Below are positions 10,501 through 22,258 of a stretch of DNA of 64,000 bases, piece after piece; the stretch's first letter is position 1; each line of letters opens with the position of its first letter. Source of the DNA: Eurosta solidaginis (lineage: Eukaryota > Arthropoda > Insecta > Diptera > Tephritidae); the NCBI RefSeq assembly GCF_040869045.1, contig NC_090321.1, forward strand, positions 73,875,183-73,939,182, read 5' to 3'. The notes below the pieces were generated by a model. It ran no database searches. It saw only the letters and a list, made by a program, of their open reading frames with translations, and had not been told where the DNA came from. The position numbers and the translations under genes were made by a program.

Positions 10501-12062
10501 TCGGGAACGATTTATATGGCCACATTAAACCTTCAGGCCATCCCTCCCTCCCCACCCCCAAGTTCCCTGAGGAGCTTGGGGTCGCCAGAGCCTCGTCTGT
10601 TAGTGAAACGGGATTCGCCGCTCGAAGGTGAGGTTGACAATTGGGTTGGAGAAGCTATATATTGCGCTACACAACCCCTTGAATCCCCACAAACAGGCGT
10701 CGGACCTATTTGCTACGAATTGCCCGGCGAATCCAGTTCTTAAAGATAAATACCCAGAACTTGGTGAAGAGGAACGCACTCTCCCCAGGGATACGCGCGT
10801 CACTCTAGCTGAACTTCGATCTGGGTACTGTAACAGAATCAACCCCGACACACATGATGTATGTCCTGCTTGCAGTGTCCCCACATGGCACCAACCATCC
10901 CTTCAATTGTAATGTGGAACCAACGCCCTAACACCCCTCTCATTATGGTCTACCCCTGTTGAAGCTGCAAGTTTCCTTGGACTCCCGTTAGAAGCGGTTC
11001 GATAGAACTCTAGAATTGCTGGTTAATACAACTTTCTTATCTGTACGATAAATACAAATTTTTGGTTAGTGGTTTTTATAAAAGCTTTCAAAACCTGACT
11101 TTGTGGAGAGAGCAATTTTTTTCAATATAGGTTGTTATAGTATGTTATTAGAAAGGAAATTTTCATGCACTAGATATTGTCTATACAAACCTTCATATGC
11201 TGGCGCCAATTGATTTATACTTAAATAGATACAGTAAAGTAAATCATCGGGGTTCAACAATAACACCGAAGATAAAAAGTTCGCAAGTATTTCTACCATC
11301 GCGTAGCGGCCTTTGGTATCCTCGATCAGTTCAAAAGTTCTAGCCAAAGCCAAATAAGGTGTACTGTAGGAGCCAAAGTAAATTTAGAACATGTAAAAAC
11401 CTTACAGATTTTAATAATGTGCTATATCTTACTTTTGATTATCATTCCAGTATGCATCTTTAATGGGATGATACTTTACCGCTGCAGGATTATACTCTGC
11501 GCCGCACTGGTTTGATTCTACCGAAATTTTTTTGACATTTGTAACAGCGTCCTTATTTGTGGTATGTTCTCTTTGTTGCTGTTGTTCCTTATCTTGGCAC
11601 TCTGTCACCTCCTTTTTATCATCCTGCGTTTTGAATATTGCTGCTATTTTTGGTATTTCGTGTTTTAATGGACTTGAACTCGGCTTGCTTTTGGGAGATT
11701 CTATAGATTTTGTTGGCGTCTCTTTTGTCTTTTTACTCGCGCCATTAAGCTTTGGACCTCTCTTTATCTCGTTTTTTGGCGACACATCAGATTTTCTCTT
11801 GACCTTTTTGTCAGGTTCGCCATTTTTTGCTTTTGATTGCGGGCTTTCCTGTCTTAAATCGAAGTTTACTTATTGCTTAGGGAATATTAAATGCGCTTTA
11901 ATCGCCTTATTACCTGCTACGTTTCGCGCTCACTGCATCCTCCGTATTTCCACCAGCTGCTGGTTTGAAAAATGACCTAAAAACAGATGTTTTTGAGCAA
12001 TTAACATTTAAAAGTTTATTTCCTATACAGCTAATAACTAACGTTATGGATCGTTGAGCCAT
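4557..12062 (-). CDS. DNAlig1: DNA ligase 1 (ATP-dependent)
   Basis: Seals Okazaki-fragment nicks in nuclear replication and acts in excision repair. Coding exons, 5' to 3' on the minus strand: 12043-12062, 11914-11976, 11433-11852, 11191-11363, 8828-9293, 5284-5906, 4979-5224, 4557-4918. They join to 2373 nt, 790 residues, all phases compatible. The start MAQRSITSFF is a PIP box (QxxIxxFF) for binding PCNA, split across the two small exons. A Lys/Ser-rich linker follows, then the ligase N-terminal domain (exons 3-5), then the adenylation domain with the nucleotidyl-lysine motif [11 protein letters not shown] near 5704-5735. The OB-fold has EGLMIKSLD and the tail ends AAEYDDDFY. Length is close to insect orthologues. 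Introns of 2.9 kb and 1.9 kb hold a satellite and SINE/LINE pieces. The acceptor of exon 3 is weak in pyrimidines. Confidence 0.95.
6430..8033. repeat. 81-bp satellite array with alternating A/B monomers
   Basis: About 20 head-to-tail monomers. The phrase CTCCAAAG recurs every 81 bp (for example 6474, 6555, 6636, 6717). Monomers alternate between type A (TACTGAAATTTCACTAGC, then CTGACGTCACTTC) and type B (TAATGAAATTTCACTAAC, then TTGACGTCTC), giving a roughly 162-bp higher-order repeat. A few monomers are shortened near 6810 and 7530. The array lies in the 2.9-kb intron of DNA ligase 1 (5907-8827). Confidence 0.9.
8034..8460. repeat. Second tandem repeat beside the satellite
   Basis: About three imperfect units of roughly 118 bp share the phrases GAGCCAAATCGGACC, ACGATTTTTGTGAATATCTCG and CACCTAGCGGCGATTTTTTC. 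They directly abut the 81-bp array and may belong to the same mobile unit. No coding potential. Confidence 0.65.
9464..9683 (+). mobile_element. (CAA)n-tailed SINE-like element, internally shortened
   Basis: Starts with a hairpin-like CCCCCAGCG...GGGGG block. It passes through CTTGTCGTAAGAGGCGACTAAAAT and ends TTTATCGCTACAACAACAAC, a (CAA)n tail. Near-match flanks CGAGATCTA / CGAGCTCTA suggest a TSD. Other copies or parts lie at 10368-10686, 28870-39647 (split), 44467-44595 and 45427-45530. It sits in a DNA ligase 1 intron. Whether it is a true tRNA-derived SINE or a short LINE derivative is unresolved. Confidence 0.6.
10190..11030 (+). mobile_element. jockey-like non-LTR retrotransposon, C-terminal fragment
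   Basis: Translated pieces match the end of a jockey-like ORF2: PRGLRGHLRKHY-type residues before 10345, and after the SINE insert a Cys/His-rich tail HDVCPACSV followed, after a stop, by [19 protein letters not shown]. The same block recurs at 16775-16905, 17625-17765 and 44596-45426. It is interrupted at 10367 by a SINE-like element with perfect target duplication CCACAAACAGGCG (10355-10367 and 10687-10699). Frame is broken and the 5' part is missing. Confidence 0.7.
10368..10686 (-). mobile_element. (CAA)n-tailed SINE-like element nested in jockey-like element
   Basis: Reads (TTG)n on the plus strand followed by CGATTAGGTTACTCCCCGAAG, so the element is on the minus strand with its tail at 10368. 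It stops short of the full 5' end, at CAACCCCTTGAAT. It is flanked by the 13-bp duplication CCACAAACAGGCG (10355-10367, 10687-10699). 5' truncation and a long TSD indicate target-primed reverse transcription. Confidence 0.75.
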
Positions 12063-12471
12063 TTTATGGATTTAAAGTCTATTTATTATTTCCTTGCAAA
12101 CAAATTCTTGTACTTGCAAATTTGTCGGTAAAACTGTTAGATGAAAAGTACCAGCGATGCAGGGTGGTCGACAAATATGGGTTTAGTGCGTAGGTACACT
12201 GAAAAAAAGTCATTATGCCGAAAAATGTGAGGGTACACCAAAGTTGGGTATTCACCCTTATCGCGAAGTTCACGCGGAAGTGTTCGCCTTCACTTCTTTT
12301 GTTCGGGTGAACTTTTTCCGCCTATCGGCAATTTCGGGCGAACAAATGATTACTTCGATCAGCTGATGCTCTATTGTGAATTGGCAGTGAACAAATAATT
12401 TACTTACAATTGTGTAAATTTTGTAACTAAGCATATATTTCCTTCAAATACAAAAAAATAGAAATAAAATA

Positions 12472-12900
12472 ATGTTTAATATTGCACTTAGGTTGGTATT
12501 GATTCAGCGCGAGGAGAATATAAATGTGAAAGCGATTCAGAGGCAATTAAGGGACAGTGTTAACCCTTTGGAGCTAAGTGGATCACTGTAAGCTAAAAAT
12601 TACTAGTTTTAACACTTTGGAATAACAAGTTAAATTTTTTTTAATTAGCTTTCGCTAGTATTAAACAAGCTGACATTTTAATATTTGCTAGATATTCTTA
12701 CCAACTCTTTGCCACCATTGAAGCAAAAATTTGGAGTTCCACCAATTGTAAAGTTGAGTACATGTCTTCGTTTTTTCGCATGGGGAAAAGGCGTTGGAAA
12801 GGACCACGAAGTGGGTCTTAACCAATCTTGTTTCAGTGAGGTGCTCAACATTTTGGAACCGTTGCTTTGTCCACAATGGATAACTAACTTGGCCAACTGA
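12472..12900 (+). pseudogene. PIF/Harbinger transposase N-terminal remnant
   Basis: Starts with an ATG frame ending in DSVNPLELSGSL, the NPLEL motif found upstream of HARBI1-type transposase domains. A second frame then reads LLDILTNSLPPLKQKFGVPP...STCLRFFAWG, similar to the start of the DDE_Tnp_4/HARBI1 region. The two are separated by a stop and roughly 85 bp that may once have been an intron. No catalytic residues remain. It lies just upstream of DNA ligase 1. Confidence 0.5.
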
Positions 12901-15678
12901 TACGTTGTCATAAAAATAGAATTTACATACTTAGCAATACAGGAATTTCGCTTTTTTCCACTCAGCTTCCGATTGGGCATTATATATTGATTTATTTCTA
13001 ACTAGAGGACAGAGCTGTAAAAGTGTGCAATCATTTGAAATTTTAAATCATTGATTTAAGAATGCTGTTTCTTCATTCTTTCATTCCTTGTTAAGGAATG
13101 TGGCTTAAAAGTCAACCCATTCTTCATTCAGTAATGGGACAAAAAGAATGCACTCTTGAACTCTTCGAAGAAAGAATGAAGTAATTGAATGAAACACAAA
13201 CATTTGTCAACACGGAATAGGCATTCAAATGAATACAGCTTTTGCTGAGTGTGCACACACTTTTCTAGTACCAATCAATTATGAAAAATGTCGTACAAGC
13301 ACAAAACCCGCTCAAATATCACATGGTTGCATTTAATTAAAGCCACTTCAAAATATCTACACAAAAATTAAGTTTTTGTCCGTGATGACCAGTTTTTTCC
13401 ATATTTAAATTACAATAAAGTACGAAGAAGTTAACTGGAAAAGTTTTCATATTGAAATTTTCCTAAACATTTAATAATAAAAAAAGCAAATTACAAATAT
13501 TTCAACATCTCTGTTCCGAAAATTGTCATCGTTCTAAATGAGTGTTGCCAATATGCCATATCAAAGGCTTGCATTAAAAAGTACTAGCCTTCATTTGCAC
13601 GTCCTCAATTGGTGATTAAACAATTGAAGAAAAGGCAAGACGTTATAAAAGCTCTTAAGTTCCTCCATATATTCTTCCTTGTGGTATATGGTCAAATATT
13701 GTATCTATACTGGTTTGTGAGTTTGCAAATTACAATAGCAATATCTTATTGTCTAAGAAAAATATTTTTCTAAACACAATAGTTTGTAATTACAGCCATT
13801 TAATGTAGGCTCTATAGGTAGTTGTAGCCTTTTTGAGAGCAAGGAAATTAACTTTGAATACAAATCTGATCAAGTAAGATAGAATTCAACCAAAACAATT
13901 CTTCAATCTTTTACCAATGCCGTGCTATAAAAAAACTTTAGTCCGATGGAGCCAGTCAATCTCTTTGTGGGGACGGAAATGAATAACCTCTAAAGTTTCT
14001 CCCAATGGAACATTTTTTTTTTGGCACAAATGAAGGAAAGGTGGGGAAAGGTGAATAGAAAAAGCCTGAATCACCGTAGGACGATGCCATGGAAATAGAC
14101 ATAGTTTATCGAAATTCTCGGAATTAGGAAGCTCCAATGAAATCGCCGATGGGCCTATGCACTTAGATGTATTTAAGTGACTTAAACTCAAGTATCTGTT
14201 TTTGTTGTATTATCGACAAAAAATATCCACAATTTACTCTTTTTGTTCAATGCACAATGTGTTCATTTACAAAATCCATTTTACAACCATAGCAAGTAGT
14301 AACATTTTGACATATAGCAAGAAAGCAATAGATTGTCTTGGCGAAGTTTCAGCCAAATTCGACTATATCTTCATGTCTTTTGAATACTTTATATAATCAA
14401 GAACCCTATGGTTTTATGTAAGCGAGTTATCCGCGATATTTACCTAAAAAGGAAACCAATCAACTCACAAGAGCCTAACATTTTTTGATCTCACTCGATT
14501 AATTAAAAAAAAATCAACCCAATTGCAAAGTATACAAAATCTGCTATGAAGTACTATTTCTTGTATGTCTTATGTTCGGACACCATGAAGATGAATTACC
14601 GTCGCAATATACCAGTAAATGCTTCTTTCTTTTCAGTTGCTCTTAAACAAACATAATAATTCATATTCAATATTTATAAGCCGGTGTTAAGCTCATGAAT
14701 TCTTAAATATTAATTAATTTTGTTATTGACCAATTTTACGCCTTTTTTGCAACAACTCCTAAATTCATTTAACATATCTGATGGCAATGAAAGTATACAA
14801 AAAATTACCTTGGGGAAAAAGTATTTAGTACTGAATGAAAAAAAAGTGTGCATTCATTTCAAGTTTACATTCATTAAAGATTGGGAATGGTTCCTACATT
14901 CACACTCTATATTGAATTATATTTTACCATTCAATAACACACACACACTTTAGCTTTGAGTTAAAGTATTTTAAGCCATTCAGGAATGTAGATTTATAAT
15001 ATGCAACCAAAAAATCACAAATTTTTAAAAGAATGCTGAGAGAATACACACTCAATTGATTCAATCTTTTTACTATCTCTGCTACTCGCTGACTGTGAGT
15101 TTTAAAGTGTACACAAGAAATTGTGTTAACTTTGAAATTCTGATTCTGTGAAGCAAAACTGTGAATAAAAAAACTCACTGATAAAAACTTTGTGAGTTTT
15201 CTTGGCAGCCGGTGTACACTATTGTGACATTGAAAACTCATACGCACTGTTGCAGAATGCCTTTTTTGTTTTCATGGTGTTTGATGAATATTTTTTCACT
15301 GACATAAGATTTTTTACATTCAGCGCTTATTCAGCAAAACAATGTGCACAATAATTTACAGAATCACATGAGAATTTCAAGTGTAAATGGTTTGTGCAAA
15401 TGAGTTTTCAATGAATGTACATTTTCTGTTTTTCACAGTTAGAGAATTGACCCCCCTGGATTAGCTATTACTTTTTAGTAAATATCGTTATCATTTCAGC
15501 ACCACCCTGTGACAATACATCGTTTATCGGTTTGACTTCATATCGAAATGCTTCCATGTTTAGATTCCATCACTATTGTAAATTTTTACAATGTCCATCC
15601 CTAATAAAGGCATAAGGTTTCCAAATTTGTTCTATCGTTTTGTTTCCTTATCCGTTTTGCACAATACACTACAATAAA
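12901..15678. other. Intergenic region between divergent DNAlig1 and Utp25
   Basis: The two host genes diverge from here, so both promoters should lie in or near it. No gene is recognised. Imperfect inverted repeats are visible around 13065-13195 (TTCTTCATTCTTTCATTCC against GAAGAAAGAATGAAG) and around 15228-15415 (ATTGAAAACTCAT against ATGAGTTTTCAAT), probably decayed foldback elements. An open minus-strand frame at 13925-14191 has no ATG and no motif. Confidence 0.4.
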
Positions 15679-18600
15679 ATGGGCTACAGAAAGAAACCCA
15701 AACCAGCTGCGCGTGATAAAACGTTGAATAAAGCAGGTATAAATCTTAAATTCAAGCGGAAAGCAAAAGATATGCTAGAGCAACACCGAAAACAGGCGCT
15801 ATTGGAAAAATCGTACAGAGAAAAGGAAGAAACCAGAATTGATGATGTCGAAGGCAAGATTTTAGAGTTTGCTGAGAATGAGATGGACGAGGAAGGAAAT
15901 GTATTTGATGAACTTATGGATACGCTTTCGATAAAAGGTAAGCTTGGTTTAATATAATGCTCAATAAAAACGTACCTACTCACCAGGGAAGAGACACATG
16001 CAGCATGACTTTTCAGATGATGATGATTCAAACGATGATCAATTAGACAGCTCAGGCAGTGATCACCTTGAAGAAGTGATTGGCGATGATGGCGAATTAG
16101 TGGGTGTCGATGAAGTTGAAACGGAACAAAGGGATGATACGTTTGCTCAACATTTCGATTTTGAATTGCCGCTGGAAAGTGTTGATAATATATGGACCAC
16201 ACAGACAAATATTGAAAAAGTCGTACTTAGTTGGAGTCAATTGGGCATAATGAAAATGCAAGTACCAAAAATTGGATGCACCAAGCAGCCATCAAATGAA
16301 GTGGATTGGAAAAGTATCCATAAACGACTAAACTCGATTAGTTTACGTACAATGGGCATTCGAGCAGCAATAGTTGATAATTTTGCTAAAGATATTACAC
16401 CGTTTCGCTTAGAGGCTTTCCAAATTATGAATAATTATAAAGATTTCTGCCATCCCAATGTCCCTAGGGATCAAGTTGGTGATTTGCGTTACTGCTATAC
16501 AACACATGTATTAAATCATATGTTAAAAACTCGTAATAGGATATTAAAACATAATGAGAAATTAAAGACAACACCAAATCTGACCATACCGGACAATTAT
16601 AGAGATCAAGGATTAGCGCGAGCCAAAGTGCTCATAGTATTACCATTTCGAAAGTGTGCCTTTCAAACGGTGACAAATATGGGTCGATTATTGTACGGAA
16701 AAAACATGGGTATGTAGTTGCATGTAATCAAATGATGCTGAAATATTGATTTTTATTTGTACAAGCATATCCCAATCTCCCTATGGTCCGCCCTGTTGAA
16801 ACTGCCAGTTTTCTTGGACCTCCGTTAAAGGACTTTGATGATGATGGTCGCCCCATTGAATTGGGCGAAGCACTGTTAACACAACAGCAACAGGAAAGTG
16901 ATAGGTGAAAAAACAGAACGGATTTAAGTATTTGAATTTAAATAACATAGTGACAATAGTGCTACAGTTAACCATTGCAGCAATAGTAATTTTGAAAATT
17001 TCAATTAAAGATAAATATAGTTTCATTACCATCTAAGCGGGACCGAAATGAACTTAGTCATAACGCCTTCTTAAGCAACTGGGGAACATATCAGAGCCAT
17101 AACACACTTTTTTCTTCTTTTTTTTTTAACAGAAATCGTTCAGTAATCATTGTATACTATAGGCTGGATTGGTTGCAATCAACTACTAGTCAGAATTCGA
17201 TCAGACTAGACCGTAGATCTATACATGGTTTCCTGTCAATGTGATAGAGGTAACAAAACTGCCGATGAGTTGGCAAAGGAGGGTGAAGCACTCGATGAAT
17301 ATAAGGTAGACGTCCCGATCCGCTTGTAGGGAGCTCAAGAGGGGTTTTTGTTTTTTTTTTTTATATTTACAAATACCTCATCTCAAAACTTACCTGAGAT
17401 GGTCGGGTTAACACCTTAATGGTACTAGTTACCGAAACCCTCCGAATCTATATCCGGCAAAGGATAAAGACCGCTAATACCCCGGGAGAGTATCTAAAAC
17501 AACAATACCAGCTTGGGAAAAATTAAAAGGAGGCACACTAGGTAGGTGAGGTTGACAATTGGGATGGAGAAGCTAGAAACTGCGCTGTCAACCCTTAGAA
17601 AGGGTTGCGCTACACAACCCCTTGTTGTTGTTATAGCAGTGATTCGCCCCGCGACCGATCACAAATTGTCATCAATGTCCTCTAACGGGAGTCCAAGGAA
17701 ACTTGCAGTTACAACACGGGTGGACCATAGTAAGAGGTGTGTTACTCGCCCGATCATTTCGGGAACGATTTAATGGGACCACATTGTTCTCTCCTGGTTC
17801 GGTACTTTCCGGTAACTAATACCTTATCGGGAAGAATTTGATATGACGCTAAATCTTCTAGGTCATCCCACCTCCCTGCTTCGTTCCTTTGAGCTTATCA
17901 TCGAATAGTTTTTTTCAGCCCAGTCTTATTTCATGATTTAATAATCGGGGATTGCCCGTATTGCTTTTTTTTTAAATGTATGAAAACATTCAACGCCTTG
18001 ATTTACATATCTTTGAACATATTGGCATCAAAATTCCTAAAAGGCAATAAATAAACCTGCCTGCTTTTTGCTATATACGGCAGTGTACACTATGATTATA
18101 CGGTCATAGTATGGTTATAAGCAGTTATGGTATGTAACCAATAATCGGTTACATGGATTTCCCTAAGTGAAATTACCATACGAAAAGCATCGCTCAAATA
18201 CTGGGGTAAGTATGATTATTCTGACTGCAACAGCACAACCACTTACTGAAGATTTGATGGTAGAGTGACATTTCCTTGTTGGACTTGACAACGGATCCCT
18301 ACGATGCTTTAAACCAAGTTGACTGAGATTTTTTAGCGAACCACGAATTTGTAAGCCAGATCCACCTACTGTGTTTTTTTAGCGCTTGTACACTTTATTT
18401 TTAAATTTTTAGGCAGCTTTACTGAATTTTCGAGGAGTCTTTGGCCGAGTGCTTTTGTATGGTCCCACTGAACTTTTGTTGTTACCAACGTGATCCAAAA
18501 TTTTACGCAAGTAATTAAAGTTATATAATTAACCTTAAATAATTTTTTTTCCAGATGGCAAAATTATGAATTTCGCTCGATTTACCGACGAATATACTGG

Positions 18601-19690
18601 TGATAGTCTACGTTTTCCCAAAAACAAACCAAAACCAGAAGATTATGTTGAAACTTTTAAAGGCAATATTGACGATAATTTTAAAATTGGTATTTCGGTC
18701 ACCAAGAAGAGCTTAAAACTTTACACTGACTTCAATGCTTCAGATATAATAATCGCATCGCCGTTGGGTTTGCGTTTAGGCATGGCTTCAAATAGTAACG
18801 AATCTGGTGCTTTTGATTTTCTCAACTCAATAGAAATCGTTATACTCGATAAAGCAGAAATGTTCTTGGCACAGAATTGGGAAAACTTACTTCATATAAT
18901 CGAACATTTGCATTTGCAGCCACAATCATTAAGTAATGTCAATCTACAACGCGTACGCCCTTGGTGTTTAAATGGTTTATGTCGCTTCTATAGACAAACC
19001 ATTCTACTTTCATCACACGAACTGCCTGAAATACGATCGCTCTTCCTCAACAAATGTGTTAATTATAGCGGCAAGATAACTGTATCGAATCCAATCCTTC
19101 AAGGTGACATAAAAAATGTATTCGTTGCTACGCCACAAATATTTCACTTAATGGATGCCACAAGTTTGGATACAGTTTTCGATGCCCGTTTTCGTTATTT
19201 CATTAAAGAAATTTTGCCGCGCTATCGAAAGCCTTCATTTGCACATTGTATGATATATGTGCCAAGTTATTTTGATTATGTACGTTTGCGTAACTATTTG
19301 AAAACGGAATCAATCAGCTTTGCACAAATTTGTGAATATACTAAAAGAGACAAAGTGGCGCGTGCGCGTGATATGTTTTTTCATAGTGGTGTACATTTTC
19401 TACTTTATTCAGAACGTTATCATTTCTACCAGCGTACACGCATAAAGGGCATTCGACATTTGATAATGTATCAACCACCAATGTGGCCGCAATTATATTC
19501 GGAAATGGTTAACATGATGAATGATTGTAATCAGAATTCTGCTGATGGCTTAGATGATGAAATGAGCATAACTGTTATATATACCAAGTACGACATAATG
19601 CAGCTGAATGCAATTCTTGGCACAGAGTCGGCGGCAAAATTGCAAAGATCTGACAAAATTATACACAGCTTTACAGTTACAAACAAATAA
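15679..19690 (+). CDS. Utp25: Utp25/DEF, U3 snoRNA-associated ribosome biogenesis factor
   Basis: Nucleolar small-subunit processome factor needed for 18S rRNA maturation (known for the DEF/UTP25 family). Exons 15679-15937, 15987-16709 and 18555-19690 give 2118 nt, 705 residues, near the animal family length. The start is the ATG at 15679, opening MGYRKKPKPAA. The N-terminus is basic, then there is an acidic Asp/Glu-rich block (DFSDDDDSNDD). The C-terminal two thirds is the degenerate helicase-like UTP25 domain, with SDIIIASPLGLRLG where a helicase would have motif Ia/Ib, ILDKAEMFL in place of a DEAD box, and YQRTRIKGIRHLIMYQPP near the end. Intron 1 is 49 bp; intron 2 is 1.8 kb and full of LINE/SINE debris. 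A BEL/Pao retrotransposon begins 149 bp past the stop. Confidence 0.93.
16775..16905 (+). mobile_element. jockey-like LINE 3' end
   Basis: Carries the 3' coding signature VRPVETASFLGPPLKDF and ends in a CAACAGCAACAG-type tail. Lies in Utp25 intron 2. Only the last ~130 bp is present. Confidence 0.6.
17160..17340 (+). mobile_element. LINE RNase H fragment
   Basis: Translation contains GNKTADELAKEGEAL, the terminal part of a retroelement RNase H domain (the G-N-x-x-A-D-x-L-A motif carrying the final catalytic Asp). Short and truncated at both ends; in Utp25 intron 2. Confidence 0.55.
17345..17890. mobile_element. Mixed SINE-like and jockey-like fragments
   Basis: Three pieces in succession. 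A plus-oriented SINE-like part lies at about 17390-17500 (GAGATGGTCGGGTT). A minus-oriented jockey-like 3' end lies at about 17625-17765 (inverse of TTTCCTTGGACTCCCGTT, with a CAA tail). SINE-like sequence follows to about 17890. All degenerate. Confidence 0.5.
17900..18554. other. Rest of Utp25 intron 2
   Basis: AT-rich intron sequence ending in a good polypyrimidine-CCAG acceptor at 18554. No further repeats or genes were recognised apart from weak inverted GGTTACAT/ATGGTATG-like phrases near 18085-18160. Confidence 0.4.
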
Positions 19691-19838
19691 TTACATTACA
19701 AGATGGAAAATAAGTTTTTTTTTTTGGTTTGTGTCTCAGAATAAATTAGATTTAGGCTATGTAAGCTATTGTAAAAGCAATACCCAACTTATTTGAGCTA
19801 AAGAAATACATAAAATTTTTCGTAAAATAAATACTGAG

Positions 19839-20106
19839 TGTGATGGCACCCTGTGCATTCACATTTTAAATTGTAGTCAATCATATGCGCAACATTGTTA
19901 CCTTTCAGTGCGAATATAAATACCACCACAACAAAAGAAGACCAGAAAGTCTAAGCCAACAGCCAACACAGAGACAACACAATTTGGAAACACAGCAACC
20001 GCCAAAGAAAGAAACTGTCATACATATATACACTTAAATTGTTATTGTTTTGTGAACCGTTTTTTTTTCTTATACATTTCAATAAACTAAAATTGCAATA
20101 ACATCA
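19839..20106 (+). repeat. BEL/Pao 5' LTR
   Basis: 268 bp, TG...CA. Contains ATATAAATACC as a TATA-like element and AATAAACTAAAA near the 3' end as a probable polyadenylation signal. The part shared with the 3' LTR differs at only a few positions, including a 3-bp AGA/AGACC-type difference near 19948. Confidence 0.9.
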
Positions 20107-20421
20107 TCTTTCCAAAATAACTGTTCTCCAAATTATTGTGATTGGCTGTTGGATATCGTGCGAGTTACGGAATTTTGTAAAACGGAAAATTTTTTTGGCT
20201 AAAGTCGCGTACAGTTGCCGCGAAATAGAAAAATTTTGTAATTTTGCTAAAATAGATATCGTGCCGTCAAAAGAAAATTGAGTGATTGTTTAAAAATTGT
20301 CGTACGTGCCCGTAAAAAATATAATTGTTGTCCACCGCAATTAATACTTATAAAATAATTGGTCTTATTGTCGTCCGAAATTTTGTGTAATAAAATTTAA
20401 TCGCACCGTCTAACACAATAT

Positions 20422-22258
20422 ATGAGCAACATGCCGGGAGGCAATGGGTATAATTTGCGGAGCCAGGATAGTACTCAACATGATCCAGAGGAGAATACGG
20501 AGGGAGCCGTAGGAGCATCACAAATTCATCTTGCCTCAATTGTAGAGAGTCTGAATGCACTTACCAATGCAGTATCAGAGCTGAGGGTGGCGACTGAAGA
20601 AAGCCAGCGGGATATTGAGCGTTTGCGAAGCAATATAGAACGGGAGGCGCAACAAGTACCACAACCTCATCTTATAGAAGCAACGCAGCAAAGTTCACCA
20701 GTGTCACTACCAGAGCCACCGACACAAGATACAGTCTTGGCAAGCAATGAATCGGTGACAAAATTATATGACCTGCCAAGTTTTTTGGCAATCCTGCCAC
20801 TGTTCTTAGCGAATTTCAAGGACACAACGCAGGCATTTCGCTACATGCGCTTGCATAAATGCCTAGTTGGTCGTGCCAAGGAAACTGCATCCATGCTAAT
20901 ATATCCTAATGATGTGCCAAATGCCATAGCAGAGTTAGAATTTCATTTTGGGCGCCCAGATATTTTAGTAAGAAGCCAAATAAGTAAAGTACAGCAGTTT
21001 TCCAGTATCAGCGAGAATAAGGTAGATCAAATTATAGCATCACTAAAACAAGAAACATCTTCGGATTTTTAACATCGGTAAACATCATATTTCAAATACC
21101 ACACTATTGGAGCAGCTGGTCATGAAATTGCCACCCAGTAAACAATATGAGTGGACACGCCATGCCATCAATATAAGGCCATATGCAACGGTGAATGATT
21201 TTTCATTATGGTTAAGCGAACTTGCCAGGGTGGTATGTCTCATTCCGCCGTCAAACACGACCACTAGAAGTCATCAGCCAGTGCCTCAACAACAATCGTC
21301 GCGTCGAATAATGCACGTTGGAAGAGAAAAACAAGTAGAACGCGGAGAGGGTATCAAGTGCTACGTATGTGAGGGCGCTCACGTAATCTCCAGCTGTGAA
21401 TCTTTCAAAAACATGAGCGTGCACGATCGTTGGGAAAAAGTAAAGCTTTGCTTCTTGTGTCTACGTAAGGGTCATAGCACAGTCAAATGCCGTTCAAAAA
21501 GAATGTGTGACGTTGATGGTTGCCGCCGATACCATCATCGCAGCCTGCACGAAAATTCGAGTTTGTCTCAAAATACAGCTGCTACATGCAATACAGGTGA
21601 GTCCCAGCCAGTGCTAATGGGGCCGAACGGTAGTGTAGACGTTTTCGCCCTGGTGGATGAGGGATCAGCCGTATCCTTGATAGAAGATAACTTAGCTAAA
21701 CGTTTGGGTCTCAAAGGTCGGAGACAGCCACTAACGCTTCAATGGTATGGCGAAAACTGCACAACCGAGGAGTTATCGAAGGTAAATCTGGAAATAAGAG
21801 GCAAAAATTCCGCATCAACATATAATATTCGAAACGTGTGCACCCTGCGTAGCCTTGATTTGCCAGCGCAATCATTTTCGAAAGCCGATTTTGCCCACTT
21901 AGAGTTCCTGCCATTAGAAAATTATAGTCGTGTCAAGCCGTCGTTGTTGTTGGGTCTTGATAACACCTCGCTAAGTGTTCCGTCCGCAACTGTTCAAGCC
22001 AGCGAAAATAGCCCTGTAGCCATTAAGACGAAATTAGGTTGGATAGCCTACGGTTCAACCAGTTCACTGCCACAAGCACCAGTTGTATTGCATATCCGTG
22101 AGCGAAAATGTCTAACATCACTAAACGCATTGGTAACCGAATACTTTGCCGCCGACAACTTCGGAATAGGTGAGTCAATAAATCAAATTGAATCTGAGGA
22201 AGATCAGATAGCGCGCCAGATGCTACACAACAACACGACGTTTGGGCAAGCGTTTTGA
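20422..22258 (+). pseudogene. BEL/Pao gag and protease region (frameshifted)
   Basis: The first frame (20422-21072) opens MSNMPGGNGYNLRSQ, has a coiled-coil-prone stretch and the capsid-like part. It ends prematurely; the reading continues in another frame from about 21075. Three Cys-rich fingers follow (CYVCEGAHVISSC, CFLCLRKGHSTVKC, CDVDGCRRYHH), typical of Pao Gag. Then comes a retropepsin-like site ALVDEGSAVSLI, in which the usual D-S/T-G is D-E-G, as is common in Pao elements. The frame shifts again at about 22245. Confidence 0.8.

Noticed and set aside
13925..14191. 88-codon minus frame in the DNAlig1-Utp25 gap
   Set aside because: Starts at TTG, has no homologous motif I can name and no supporting splice sites; may be a decayed transposon piece but not callable.
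15684..16208. Minus-strand frame of 174 codons opposite Utp25 exons 1-2
   Set aside because: Antisense of the Asp/Glu- and Lys-rich N-terminus, crossing an intron that the sense gene splices out.
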